Counted from the stretch's first letter, positions 25,045 through 33,967 are shown. The stretch is DNA of 64,000 bases from UBA2386 sp046306335 (GCA_046306335.1 JBKDXM010000047.1:34330-98329), one strand, 5' to 3'. The notes: generated from the letters alone by a model not told the origin. Numbers and translations: made by a program.

Positions 25045-25295
25045 CGCGTCGTTGCGGGCGCCAGCGGTCGGCACGGGTCGCCGCTCGTCGAGCGCCGGCA
25101 CGAACCGGCCGACGGCTCGGCAGCGCGGCGTGGATCGCGCTGCGGACCGTGGCGTCCGCGGGAATGTGCGTCGGGCCACAGCGGCGCCGGTCGCGGTCGC
25201 GAGGCGCCATGCACGGCCGCGCGATGGCCGCGCCCCTCGCCGACGGCTACCGTGCGGGACGATCCGGCGCGTTCGCGCCGCTCGAAGGACCCGCA

Positions 25296-26273
25296 ATGCT
25301 GTTCGTCACCAACCGCGCCCTGAAGGAGGGCATCCGCACCGAGAAGGGCCGCGCGGTCGACTTCGACCTCGCCAACAACAACGCCGGGCAATCGGTCTTC
25401 TACTGCGAGCGCGCGCGCGGCGGCAGCTACGTCGAGATCGGCAGCGCGCCGTTCATGGACCGGATCAAGGAGTCGAAGTGCAGGCAGGTGCTGTTCTACC
25501 TGCACGGCTACTCCAACCTGCCCGAGCCCGACGTGTTCCCGCGCGCCGAGGACCTGCAGTCCATGTGCGACGCCAAGAAGAAGAACGAGGTCGTCGTCGT
25601 GCCGCTGATCTGGCCCTGCGACTCCGACGTGGGGATCGTCAAGGACTACTACGACGACCAGATCGCCGCCGACGGCAGCGCGATCGCGTTCGCGCGCGTG
25701 TTCGGCAAGTTCCTCGGCTGGCGCGAGCAGAACCTCGCCGCCGAGGAGCCGTGCCTGAAGCGCGTCAACGTGCTCGCGCACAGCATGGGCAACCGCGTGC
25801 TGCGCGGCGCGCTCGCGGCGGCGCAGAAGTACTACCTGCCGAGCGGGCTCCCGCTCGTGTTCCGCAACACGTTCCTCGTCGCGGCCGACGTCGTGAACGA
25901 ATGCCTCGAGCCCGGCAAGGAAGGCGCCGCCATCGCGCAGACCTCCCGCAACGTGATCGTCTACCACGCCGCCGACGACCTCGCCCTGCGCTCGAGCAAG
26001 GTCGCCAATCTCGTCAACAGCGTGGCGTCGCGCCGCCTCGGGCACACGGGCCCCGAGGACATGGCCAAGGTGCCGAAGAACGTGTTCGCGGTCGACTGCG
26101 ACGAGGTCAACACGAAGTACGACTTCCCCAAGGGGCACAGCTACTTCCTGGACAACGGCGAACGCGGCGCGAAGCGGCGGCCCGGGAAGGTCTTCCAGCA
26201 CATCTGGGAGACGATCCTCACGGGCAGGCCGCCGGAGCTCGTCGACGCGAGCGTGCGTTCGCTCCGGCTGTGA
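25296..26273 (+). CDS. Alpha/beta hydrolase, DUF900 family
   Basis: 325 aa. ATG 25296 is preceded by AAGGA seven bases upstream, one of the few good Shine-Dalgarno sites here. The alpha/beta-hydrolase core shows VLFYLHGYSN (oxyanion region), the nucleophile elbow LAHSMGNRVL with Ser163, FLVAADVVNE (acid) and a late KGHSYFLD histidine, the DUF900 pattern. The protein lacks a signal peptide and is likely cytosolic. It probably hydrolyses an ester, but the substrate is unknown. The 251 nt before it hold only a TACCGT hexamer at 25248 and no gene. Confidence 0.88.
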   Translation: MLFVTNRALKEGIRTEKGRAVDFDLANNNAGQSVFYCERARGGSYVEIGSAPFMDRIKESKCRQVLFYLHGYSNLPEPDVFPRAEDLQSMCDAKKKNEVVVVPLIWPCDSDVGIVKDYYDDQIAADGSAIAFARVFGKFLGWREQNLAAEEPCLKRVNVLAHSMGNRVLRGALAAAQKYYLPSGLPLVFRNTFLVAADVVNECLEPGKEGAAIAQTSRNVIVYHAADDLALRSSKVANLVNSVASRRLGHTGPEDMAKVPKNVFAVDCDEVNTKYDFPKGHSYFLDNGERGAKRRPGKVFQHIWETILTGRPPELVDASVRSLRL

Positions 26274-26405
26274 GGCGCCCGACGCGCGCGGCGCGCCACG
26301 CCCGGGTGGGACGCCGCGCGGTGGCGCTCGCCCCAAGGTGACAGGCGCTCGCGACCGGTGCGACGGCGAGGAACGCGAAGCCGGACGCAGGGCGCCGAAC
26401 CGACG

Positions 26406-27806
26406 TCACGACGGCGTCGACGAAGGCGGACGTGAACGCAACGCGAGGACGATGGCGAGCAGGGCGAGCGCGACGACGGGCCAGTCCCCGAAGCGAGCGT
26501 ACACGGTCGGAATCCCGTCTCCCGTCGCGAGGTCGCCGACCACCGTCGCGGGCAGGTCGTCCGCCACGTGGTCGCGCACGGTGGCTTCGCCGCGCGGCGT
26601 GATCGTCGCGGACACGCCGCCCGACGTCGCGCGCACGACGGCATAGCCGTTCTCGATCGCCCGGAGGATCGAACTGTCGAGGTGGAACCAGCGGATCGCG
26701 GACCAGTCGTTGGTCGGCACGGCGACCAGCCGGACGCCGAGGCGACCGTGCGCGCGCGCGAGGTCGGTGAAGTTGTCGTCCTGGCAGATCATGCCGCCGA
26801 GGGAGGCGCCGTTCGCGAGTTGCGTCGCGACGATCGTGCCGTCGCCGGCCACGTAGTCCTCGAGCCAGGGGATCAAGTGCGACTTGCGGTACTCGCCGCG
26901 CAGCCCGCCGTCCTCGCCGAGGAACCAGATGCGGTTGTCGCGCGTAGGGTCGTGCCAGACGCCGATCGCGGCGAACAGCGCGTGTTCCTTCGCGCGACTG
27001 CAGAGCCACTCGAGCGCGACCTCGCGGCGATCGCGACCGACCGTGGCGCCGGTCTCGGGCGTGACGAGCAGCGCGCAGCCCGCCGCCTTCGCCGCGCGGA
27101 AGGCGCCGTCGTACGCCTCGCGCAGCGACGAGCCCGTCGCCGGGTGCGTGCCTCCCCAGCCGAATGCGGCGACGCGCACGGTCGGGCCGGGTTCGCGCGT
27201 CCAGCGCACGGCGTCGAGGCCCGCGATCGTCGCGACGAGCGCCACCAGCGCGACGAGCGCCTTCGTGCGCGCGACGCCGTGGACGGCGAGCACGAGCAGG
27301 GCCTGCGAGGTCGCCAGCGCGAACACGAGCCCGCTCGTCCCGGTGAAGGCGACGAAGGCGATCGCCGCCGGCGCGCCGCTCAGCGGGCGCGCGAAGCACT
27401 GCGCGGTGCCGAACATCGGCACGAAGGTCCACACGGCGAGTTCGCCGAGCGCGAGCGCCCCGCCGACGGCGAAGGCGCCGGCCACGCTGCCACGATCGAC
27501 CGACGTCGCCAGCAGGCGGCCGAGCCAGGGCGCGAGCAGCGCCCATTGCGCGACGGAGGCGACCACCGAGACGACGATCGGCGCGTCGAAGCCGGCGACG
27601 AACAGCAGCGGGCCCGTGTAGGCGAGCGCGGCGAGCGCGCCGAGCGGGAAGAGGCGATGGCCGCGTCGGCGCCCGATCACGAGCGCGAGCCACAACGGCG
27701 CGAGGGCCGTGAACTGCAGTCCCCACCAGTGCAGCGGGTGGTCGGACAGGAAGAGGAGTCCGCCGGACAGCAGCGCGAGGAGGATCGGCACCGTGGTTCG
27801 TCGCAT
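26406..27806 (-). CDS. Apolipoprotein N-acyltransferase-like (nitrilase-fold) membrane protein
   Basis: 466 aa. The first 190 residues carry six or so membrane helices, and the last about 20 form another. In between is a carbon-nitrogen hydrolase domain with the catalytic triad: Glu in LLVTPETGA, Lys in YRKSHLIPW and Cys in GGMICQDDNF. This is the Lnt layout, in which the enzyme adds a third acyl chain to the N-terminal cysteine of lipoproteins. The window encodes several lipoproteins, so the role makes sense. The overall similarity is looser than to proteobacterial Lnt, so the exact acyl transfer is inferred. Confidence 0.83.
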   Translation of the reverse strand: MRRTTVPILLALLSGGLLFLSDHPLHWWGLQFTALAPLWLALVIGRRRGHRLFPLGALAALAYTGPLLFVAGFDAPIVVSVVASVAQWALLAPWLGRLLATSVDRGSVAGAFAVGGALALGELAVWTFVPMFGTAQCFARPLSGAPAAIAFVAFTGTSGLVFALATSQALLVLAVHGVARTKALVALVALVATIAGLDAVRWTREPGPTVRVAAFGWGGTHPATGSSLREAYDGAFRAAKAAGCALLVTPETGATVGRDRREVALEWLCSRAKEHALFAAIGVWHDPTRDNRIWFLGEDGGLRGEYRKSHLIPWLEDYVAGDGTIVATQLANGASLGGMICQDDNFTDLARAHGRLGVRLVAVPTNDWSAIRWFHLDSSILRAIENGYAVVRATSGGVSATITPRGEATVRDHVADDLPATVVGDLATGDGIPTVYARFGDWPVVALALLAIVLALRSRPPSSTPS

Positions 27807-28085
27807 GGTCCGCCGCCGGTTCGCGCGGCCGCGACCACGATCGGCGCGCCGGGCTCGCCGTGCAACCTCGGCGAGCGACGAGCCGGGCAGCCATGGCGCG
27901 CCCGCTCAAGATCGCCGCATCAGGCGTTCGGCCGCGGAGGGTCGGCGCGGACCCCAGCGTGCGGGGTGGGGCGTCCCAGCGTGCGGACGGGAATCACGCC
28001 GTGATTGCAGGCAGGGCGTGTCAGGGCCAGCTCGGCGCGCCGGAGCCGGGGCGCGGACGAGGCAGGGACGCGCGCGGCGACGCGC

Positions 28086-28490
28086 TCAACCGCCGATCGG
28101 CTTCGTCAAGCTCCACAGCGTGCGCCAGACGAACAGCGACAGGAACGCCGCCAGCGACGCGAACACGCGCACGATCCATGCGTGCGGCTCCTCGTCGGCG
28201 AAGGCCACGATCGGCAGCCACCACGTCGCCGCGCATCCGGACAGCGCGAGCCACCGGCCGCGGCCGAAGGTCCACTCGACGCGCAGAACGAGCAGCAGGC
28301 CGGCGGCGAGCCACAGGCAGCCCTTCGCCGACGGCGCGCCGTCGGCGAGAAAGCACCGCCACAGCCCGTAGCCGAGGCCGTACCAGCCGGCGAGCGCGAG
28401 CGCGCGCCGCAGGACCCACAGGAAACGCCGCGCGCCGCGCGCCATCGCTTCGATCTCGGGCTCGCGCGGGGTCGTCGGGTCGTCGGTCAT
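28086..28490 (-). CDS. Hypothetical membrane protein (three to four helices)
   Basis: 134 aa, starting MTDDPTTPREPEIEAMARGA. Hydrophobic segments are AGWYGLGYGLW, LWLAAGLLLVLRV, WLALSGCAATWWLPIVAF and VRVFASLAAFLSLFVW. I recognise no family. It is divergent from the membrane protein at 28537, with only 46 nt between starts, so they share a promoter region. The 279 nt upstream of the Lnt-like gene, on its far side, show no gene. Confidence 0.6.
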   Translation of the reverse strand: MTDDPTTPREPEIEAMARGARRFLWVLRRALALAGWYGLGYGLWRCFLADGAPSAKGCLWLAAGLLLVLRVEWTFGRGRWLALSGCAATWWLPIVAFADEEPHAWIVRVFASLAAFLSLFVWRTLWSLTKPIGG

Positions 28491-28524
28491 CGCGGCGGAT
28501 CCTACGACGGGCGCGCGGTCGCGC

Positions 28525-28530
28525 TACGCT
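28525..28530 (+). promoter_or_regulatory. -10-like hexamer six bases before the start at 28537
   Basis: TACGCT (in GCTACGCT) ends six bases before GTG 28537, predicting a leaderless transcript. The same TACGCT occurs close upstream of the starts at 36261, 43448 and 62385 on the other strand. Confidence 0.45.
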
Positions 28531-28536
28531 GCGGCG

Positions 28537-29334
28537 GTGACGACGAAGCTGCTGACGCACCTGCTGGGCTTCCTCGTGCAGCTCGTCCTGCTGCTCGCCG
28601 TCGTCTGGCTCGCCAAGCGCGGCCACTACCCGAACCTCGACGAGCCCGATCCAGCGTGCGCGCCGACGCGCGGCGACGCGTGGCGCAACAGCGCGAGCGT
28701 CGCGCTGGCGCTCGGCTTCGGCGCGTTCGCCGGCACGGGCCTCGCGCTGGTGCCGCCGCCGGAGGCGCCGCAGCAGCTCGCGCGCGTCGCCGCCTACGAC
28801 GACCTGTTCGGGCCGATCCTCGGCGCCTTCTTCTTCGGCCTCGCGTGCGCGGCGCTGGTCGCCTACCCGCTGGCCGAGCGCCTGGTCGCGCCCGGCCCGC
28901 TGCAGCACTTCCTCTGGCGCAGCGGCAGCCAGTGGAGCCAGGTCTGGCGGCGCTTCAACGACGGTCGCGTGGCCGACCCGCGACCGCTGACCAAGTCGAC
29001 CGCGCGCATCGTGCTGTTCGCGGCGCTGCTCCTGCAGTTCTCGGTGCGCGAGCAGCACGTCACCTTCACCGAAGCAGGCGTCGTCTGGCGCGACTGGCCG
29101 TGGCAGGGCGAGACCGAGATCGCGTGGCCGGACGTGACCGCCGTCGAACTCGTCGCCTCGTTCGAGGCGCTGAGCGGCAACGTCGTCGACGTGCCGACCT
29201 TGCGGTTGCAGGTGCGCGCCGGCGAGCCGCTGACGCTCGGCCGCTTCGTGCAGCGGCGTCGCGACTACTGGGAGCAGCTCGGTGGCCTCGCCGCCGCGCG
29301 CGCCGGCGTGCCGCTGACCGAAGCGCCGCGCTGA
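28537..29334 (+). CDS. Hypothetical membrane protein
   Basis: 265 aa from GTG 28537. The N-terminus has a strong membrane helix (LGFLVQLVLLLAVVWLA), with two more at about residues 50-68 and 95-115, then a soluble C-terminal half with a PH-like strand pattern (VTFTEAGVVWRDWPWQGETEI, LRLQVRAGEPLTLGRFV). It ends in an amphipathic helix. The C-terminal part could be a PH-like membrane-proximal domain, but no family is recognised with confidence. It is divergent from 28086-28490. Confidence 0.7.
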   Translation: MTTKLLTHLLGFLVQLVLLLAVVWLAKRGHYPNLDEPDPACAPTRGDAWRNSASVALALGFGAFAGTGLALVPPPEAPQQLARVAAYDDLFGPILGAFFFGLACAALVAYPLAERLVAPGPLQHFLWRSGSQWSQVWRRFNDGRVADPRPLTKSTARIVLFAALLLQFSVREQHVTFTEAGVVWRDWPWQGETEIAWPDVTAVELVASFEALSGNVVDVPTLRLQVRAGEPLTLGRFVQRRRDYWEQLGGLAAARAGVPLTEAPR

Positions 29335-29508
29335 CAGCGGCCGCACGGCGCGGCCCGGACGGGTGCGGGCGGGCGAATCGTCGCCGGGTGGCGTCGCCGC
29401 CGATCGCGCAGCCCAACGCTGCTGCCGCCCGCGCCACGCGACGGCAGCCATGCTGCCAACCGGCAGAGGCGCGCCCGCCGGACCGCCGCTATCGTCCGCG
29501 CCTCCGCC

Positions 29509-31056
29509 ATGGCCAAGAACCCTCCCTTCCGCCGCGTGCTGATCGCCAACCGCGGCGAGATCGCGCTGCGCATCACGCGCGGGCTGCGCGAGCTCGGCAT
29601 CGAGTCGGTCGCGGTGCACAGCGACGTCGACGCGCGCTGCGCCCACGTGCTCGCCGCCGACCACGCCATCGCGCTCGGCGGCAACACCAGCGCCGAGAGC
29701 TACCTCGACTTCGGCAAGATCCTCGCCGCCGCCAAGCGCGCCGGCGCCGAGGCGATCCACCCCGGCTACGGATTCCTCAGCGAGAACGCCGCGTTCGCGC
29801 GCGCCGTGCGCGACGCCGGCCTCGTGTTCGTCGGCCCCAACCCCGAAGCGATGGACCGCCTCGGCGGCAAGAAGGCCGCGCGCGAGGAGGCGATCGCCGC
29901 CGGCGTGCCGGTGATCCCGGGCACCGAGAAGGACACCGGCGACGCCGACCTGATCGCGTTCGGCAAGCAGATCGGCATGCCGGTGATGGTCAAGGCGAGC
30001 GCCGGCGGCGGCGGCCGCGGCATGCGCATGGTCGAGCGCGAACAGGACCTCGCCGAGGCGCTGGCTGCGGGCCGGCGCGAGGCGAAGGCGTCGTTCGGCG
30101 ACGACCGCATGATCCTCGAGCGCGCGGTGTTCCCGGCGCGGCACATCGAGATCCAGCTGATCGGCGACCAGCACGGGCACGTCGTCTCGCTGCACGAGCG
30201 CGAGTGCTCGGTGCAGCGCCGCCACCAGAAGGTGCTGGAGGAAGCGCCGTCGGCCGTCGTCGACGAGGCGCTGCGCCAGCGCATGGGCGCCGCGGCGGTC
30301 TCGCTCGCCAAGCGCGTCGGCTACGACAACGCCGGCACCGCCGAGTTCCTGCTCGACCCCAAGGGCAACTTCTACTTCCTCGAGGTCAACACGCGCCTGC
30401 AGGTCGAGCACCCGGTGACCGAGCTCGTCACCGGCGTCGACCTCGTGCACCTGCAGCTGCACGTCGCCGCCGGCGGCCGCCTGGAGCAACTGCTCGCCGG
30501 CCGCGACCTGCGGCCGCGCGGCCACGCCATCGAAGCGCGCATCTGCGCCGAGTCGCCGGAGACCGGCTACATCCCGGCCGCCGGCCTGCTGCGCCTCGTG
30601 CGCGAGGCCGAAGGCCCGGGCGTGCGCGTCGACAGCGGCGTGTACTCGGGTTGGGAGGTGCCGCCGTACTACGACTCGATGCTCGCCAAGCTCGTCGTGC
30701 ACGCGCCCGACCGCGCGACCGCGTGCGCGCGCCTCAGCCAGGCGCTGCGCGACATGGTCTACCTCGGCATCCCGACCAACGTCGACTTCCTGAAGCGCGT
30801 CGTCGACGACGCGGCGTTCCGCACCGCCGCGATCTCGACTGACATGCTCAAGCACCGGCCCGAGCTCGCCGCCGGCGACAAGGCCGGGCCCGACGACCAC
30901 GCGCTGGCGGCGGCGGTGCTGACGCAGGCGCTCGGCAAGGCCGGCGGCGGCAACGGCGGCGCAGCGGGCGCGGCGGGCAGCGGCGGCGACGCCGGCTCGA
31001 CCGCGGTGTGGCAGACGCTCGGCGGGTTCCGCCTGTTCGAGGGGGCAGCACGATGA
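29509..31056 (+). CDS. Biotin carboxylase subunit of an acyl-CoA carboxylase
   Basis: 515 aa. The biotin carboxylase N-terminal domain is RVLIANRGEIALRITRGLRE, and the ATP-grasp glycine-rich loop is KASAGGGGRGMRMVE. Further landmarks are HIEIQLIGDQHGHVVSLHERECSVQRRHQK (quoted here as its parts HIEIQ, ERECS, RRHQK) and the active-site motif EVNTRLQVEHPVTE. It carboxylates biotin on the partner carrier with ATP and bicarbonate. The last 40 residues are a Gly/Ala-rich tail. Its stop overlaps the BCCP start by four bases, so they act together, like a split alpha subunit of propionyl- or methylcrotonyl-CoA carboxylase. No carboxyltransferase gene is adjacent. Confidence 0.93.
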   Translation: MAKNPPFRRVLIANRGEIALRITRGLRELGIESVAVHSDVDARCAHVLAADHAIALGGNTSAESYLDFGKILAAAKRAGAEAIHPGYGFLSENAAFARAVRDAGLVFVGPNPEAMDRLGGKKAAREEAIAAGVPVIPGTEKDTGDADLIAFGKQIGMPVMVKASAGGGGRGMRMVEREQDLAEALAAGRREAKASFGDDRMILERAVFPARHIEIQLIGDQHGHVVSLHERECSVQRRHQKVLEEAPSAVVDEALRQRMGAAAVSLAKRVGYDNAGTAEFLLDPKGNFYFLEVNTRLQVEHPVTELVTGVDLVHLQLHVAAGGRLEQLLAGRDLRPRGHAIEARICAESPETGYIPAAGLLRLVREAEGPGVRVDSGVYSGWEVPPYYDSMLAKLVVHAPDRATACARLSQALRDMVYLGIPTNVDFLKRVVDDAAFRTAAISTDMLKHRPELAAGDKAGPDDHALAAAVLTQALGKAGGGNGGAAGAAGSGGDAGSTAVWQTLGGFRLFEGAAR

Positions 31057-31577
31057 AGATCACGCGCGAGTTCGTGCGCGACGGCAAGGCCGTCGCGGTG
31101 ACGGCCGAGTTCGTCGCAGGCGACCGCTGGCGCGTCCGCGTCGGCGACGCCGTGCACGAGTACCACGCCAAGGCGCTCGGCGACGGCGGCGTGCGCATGC
31201 AGTCGGTCGGCGAGTCGCCGGCCCGCGCGTTCGTCGCGTACGGCGCGCCGGCCAACAAGGCCTACATGGTGCGCGCCGACGGCCGCACGTGGACGCTCGA
31301 CGCCCCGGCGCAGAAGCGCGGCGGCGGCGCGGCTGCCGGCGACGGCACCGTGCGCGCGCCGATGACCGGCACCGTGCTGGAGGTCGCCTGCAAGCCGGGC
31401 GACGAGGTGACCGCCGAGCAGACGCTCGTCGTCGTCTCGGCGATGAAGATGGAGCACAAGCTGACCGCCGGCGTCGCCGGCACGGTGAAGAAGGTCGCGG
31501 CGCAGAAGGGCGGCACCGTCGACCAGGGCGCCGAGCTCGTCGTCGTCGAACCCAAGAAGGCGGAGGCCAAGTCGTGA
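31053..31577 (+). CDS. Biotin carboxyl carrier protein (acyl-CoA carboxylase)
   Basis: 174 aa; ATG 31053 overlaps the previous stop (ATGA). The C-terminal biotinyl domain contains VSAMKMEHKL with biotin-accepting Lys132, and the mirror half GTVLEVACKPGDEV. The N-terminal half, with VRADGRTWTLD, resembles the BT-type or linker region of propionyl-CoA/methylcrotonyl-CoA carboxylase alpha subunits rather than the short AccB. It therefore looks like the C-terminal third of such an alpha chain, encoded separately. Its stop overlaps the start of the next gene (GTGA), so three genes are coupled. Confidence 0.92.
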   Translation: MKITREFVRDGKAVAVTAEFVAGDRWRVRVGDAVHEYHAKALGDGGVRMQSVGESPARAFVAYGAPANKAYMVRADGRTWTLDAPAQKRGGGAAAGDGTVRAPMTGTVLEVACKPGDEVTAEQTLVVVSAMKMEHKLTAGVAGTVKKVAAQKGGTVDQGAELVVVEPKKAEAKS

Positions 31578-32095
31578 CCGACCCGCGCTACCCGATCGGC
31601 CCGTTCGTCGCGCCCGGTCCGTTGTCGCCCGGCGCGCGCGCCGAGGCGATCGCCGCGATCGGCCGCGTGCCCGAGCAGTTGTACGGGGCGGTGCGCGGCC
31701 TCGACGACGCGCAGCTCGACACGCCGTACCGCGCCGGCGGCTGGACGCTGCGGCAGGTCGTGCACCATGTCGCCGACAGCCACGCCAACTCGTACGTGCG
31801 CTGCAAGCTCACGGTCAGCGAGGACAACCCGACCGTGCAGAACTACGACGAGACGGCGTGGGCCGCGTTCGCCGACGCCAACGGCCCGATCGGCGCCTCG
31901 CTGCTGATCGTGCACGCGCTGCACGACCGCTGGGTCGCGTGGCTGCGGTCGCTGCCGCCGGTGGCCTTCGCGCGGCCGTGCACCCACACCGTGCGCGGCA
32001 ACCTGACGCTCGACGGCCTCGTCGCCACCTACGCGTGGCACGGCAACCACCACGTCGCGCAGATCGCGACGCTGCGGCGCGGCAAGGGCTGGTGA
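31574..32095 (+). CDS. DinB/YfiT-family putative metal-dependent transferase
   Basis: 173 aa from GTG 31574. The helical-bundle metal site is visible as H64/H65 (QVVHHVADSH) and H156, H159, H160 (WHGNHHVAQI). The YfiT landmarks GGWTLRQVVHHVADSHANSY and YAWHGNHHVAQI are clear. YfiT/BstA-type proteins have been linked to thiol-S-transferase reactions with bacillithiol; here the thiol is unknown. Four-base overlap with the BCCP gene suggests one operon, although a functional tie to the carboxylase is not obvious. Confidence 0.87.
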   Translation: MTDPRYPIGPFVAPGPLSPGARAEAIAAIGRVPEQLYGAVRGLDDAQLDTPYRAGGWTLRQVVHHVADSHANSYVRCKLTVSEDNPTVQNYDETAWAAFADANGPIGASLLIVHALHDRWVAWLRSLPPVAFARPCTHTVRGNLTLDGLVATYAWHGNHHVAQIATLRRGKGW

Positions 32096-32099
32096 GCGC

Positions 32100-32606
32100 A
32101 TGAGGGCCCTGCTCGCGAAGTTCCGCGGCGAAGGCGCGCCGCTGCCGCCGCGCGCCAGCGGGCGGCAGATCGCGCTCGCGTTCGCCGGCGCGACGCTGGC
32201 GATCGCCGCCATCGCGCACCTGCACGCGGCGGCGGCGACCCTGCTGTTCGGCTCGCTCGGCGCGAGCAGCCTGCTGTGCTTCGGCTTCCCGGACGCACCG
32301 TTCAGCCAGCCGCGCAACATCGTCCTCGGCCACGTCCTCAGCAGCGCGCTCGGTGTGCTGTTCCTGCAGGCCTTCGGCGGCGGCCCGTGGAGCCTCGGCC
32401 TCGCCGTCGGCACGGCGTGCGCCGCGATGATGGCGCTGCGCATCGCGCACCCGCCGGCAGCCTCCAACCCGGTGATCGTCTTCCTCGGCGGCCAGTCCTG
32501 GGGCTTCGTGCTGTTCCCGACCGCGGTCGGCGCCGCGCTCCTGGTCGCGGTGGCGGTGGGCTTCCACGCGCTGACACGCCCGGGCCGCTGGCCCAAGCAC
32601 TGGTGA
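32100..32606 (+). CDS. HPP-family membrane protein
   Basis: 168 aa. Four membrane helices are visible, with the family motif in RIAHPPAASNPVIVFLGGQ (His-Pro-Pro) and the earlier GSLGASSLLCFGFPDAPFSQ block. Some family members have been linked to nitrite or other anion transport, but the role here is unknown. It starts 4 nt after the YfiT-like gene and is probably the last gene of that operon. Confidence 0.87.
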   Translation: MRALLAKFRGEGAPLPPRASGRQIALAFAGATLAIAAIAHLHAAAATLLFGSLGASSLLCFGFPDAPFSQPRNIVLGHVLSSALGVLFLQAFGGGPWSLGLAVGTACAAMMALRIAHPPAASNPVIVFLGGQSWGFVLFPTAVGAALLVAVAVGFHALTRPGRWPKHW

Positions 32607-32718
32607 CGGCGCGGGGGGCGCGCATCCGCCCGGCCGTCGTCCGGCTGCGGCCCGGCGCACGGCGGTGGCCTGCGCCGATGCCGGGTCGCCGCTAGCATGG
32701 TCGCCCGTTCGCGCCCCA

Positions 32719-32732
32719 CGAACGGCTGTTCG
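32719..32732. promoter_or_regulatory. Perfect 14-bp dyad before the diiron-cupin gene, candidate operator
   Basis: CGAACGGCTGTTCG is a perfect CGAAC-N4-GTTCG inverted repeat ending two bases before ATG 32735. An upstream GTTCG (32706-32710) makes a second, 7-bp-spaced dyad with the same CGAAC. A TAGCAT -10-like box lies at 32693-32698, so a protein bound here would sit just downstream of the transcription start. The half-sites equal those of the Gram-positive LexA (DinR) box, but the centre differs and this LexA's specificity is unknown. Confidence 0.45.
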
Positions 32733-32734
32733 CC

Positions 32735-33946
32735 ATGAGCCAGACCGATCCGACCGGTGGCACGCCCTGCGTGATCCCAGGCGCCAATCCGGCGACCGCC
32801 TCGCTGCGCGCCTTCGAAGCCGCGCACCCCTTCTGGAGCAACCAGCTGTTCGCCGCCTGCAAGGCCGGCTGGCTGACCAAGGACGACTTCCGCTTCGTCT
32901 TCGGGCAGTACTACCTCTACTCGAAGAACTTCACCCGCTACCTGAGCGGGCTGATGGCGAACCTCGACGACGACCTGCTGCGGTCGCGCCTGAGCGAGAA
33001 CCTGTGGGAGGAAGGCGGCGGTGCTGCGCCCGAGCACCGGCACGCGCAGATCTTCCGCGACTTCCTGACGCAGGGCCTCGGCATCGACCTCGCGACGATC
33101 GAGTTCCTGCCGTGCACGCGGCACTTCGTCGACCAGTTCCTCGGCCAATGCCTCCGCGGCACGGCGCTGCACGGCAGCGCCTTCCTGTCGCTCGGCACCG
33201 AGGCGATCGTTGCCCGCATGTACGCGCTCATGGTCGACGGGCTGCTGGCCGCCGGCGTGCCCGACGAGCAGCTGCGCTTCTTCCGCATCCACATGGCGTG
33301 CGACGACGCGCACGCGGCGACGCTGGAGGACATCCTGTGCAGCTTCCGCGGCCAGTCCGACTGGGAGCAGCAGTGCCGCGACGCGCTCGACCTCGCGCTG
33401 CGCCTGCGCGGCGCGTTCTTCGACCAGCTGATGGCCGAGGTCCGGCACCGCCGCGTCGCCGGCCAGCTGCAGCGCATCCAGGATCGCAAGTCGCTGCTGA
33501 CGCCCGCGATCGCCGATGCGCAGCTCAAGTTCGCGCCGCGGACGCCGGCCGCGACGCCGATGTACGCCAACAAGGTCGAGGCTATGGGCATCGACTTCAC
33601 CGTCGACCGCGCGCCGTTCCCGGCCGAGGTGCTCGACGCGCGCGTGGTGCGCATCCCGGCCGGCAAGGCCAACGAGCGGCACAAGCACGCGCACGAGACG
33701 ATCTTCTACTTCCTCGCCGGCACGGGCCGCGTGATGGTCGACGACCGCTGGATCGCGGTGCAGCCCGGCGACAGCGTGTTCGTGCCGCGCTGGTCGGTGC
33801 ACCAGTCGCAGAACCAGGGCGACGGCGAGATGGTGATCCTGGCGATCACCGACTTCTACCTGACCGGCAGGGCGCTGGTCGGCGACTACGAGTCGACCGC
33901 GCGCATGAAGCGCGCGGCACCGTCCGCGAGCGCGCCGCGGACCTGA
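32735..33946 (+). CDS. Heme-oxygenase-like diiron (TENA/PqqC-fold) protein fused to a C-terminal cupin
   Basis: 403 aa. Residues 25-240 have the all-helical TENA/THI-4/PqqC fold with a ligand series typical of heme-oxygenase-like diiron oxidases (HDO): E93 (LWEEGGG), H103, E156 (LGTEAIV), then H186, D190 and H193 in FFRIHMACDDAH. Residues of about 300-380 are a cupin with H-x-H and Glu in RHKHAHETIFYFLAGTG and the later PRWSVHQSQ. HDO enzymes perform O2-dependent oxidations of amino or fatty acids and similar small molecules. The fusion suggests two metal centres acting on one substrate. The substrate is unknown and no partner gene is adjacent. Confidence 0.82.
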   Translation: MSQTDPTGGTPCVIPGANPATASLRAFEAAHPFWSNQLFAACKAGWLTKDDFRFVFGQYYLYSKNFTRYLSGLMANLDDDLLRSRLSENLWEEGGGAAPEHRHAQIFRDFLTQGLGIDLATIEFLPCTRHFVDQFLGQCLRGTALHGSAFLSLGTEAIVARMYALMVDGLLAAGVPDEQLRFFRIHMACDDAHAATLEDILCSFRGQSDWEQQCRDALDLALRLRGAFFDQLMAEVRHRRVAGQLQRIQDRKSLLTPAIADAQLKFAPRTPAATPMYANKVEAMGIDFTVDRAPFPAEVLDARVVRIPAGKANERHKHAHETIFYFLAGTGRVMVDDRWIAVQPGDSVFVPRWSVHQSQNQGDGEMVILAITDFYLTGRALVGDYESTARMKRAAPSASAPRT

Positions 33947-33967
33947 CGGCCCGCGGCGTCGGGCCGC

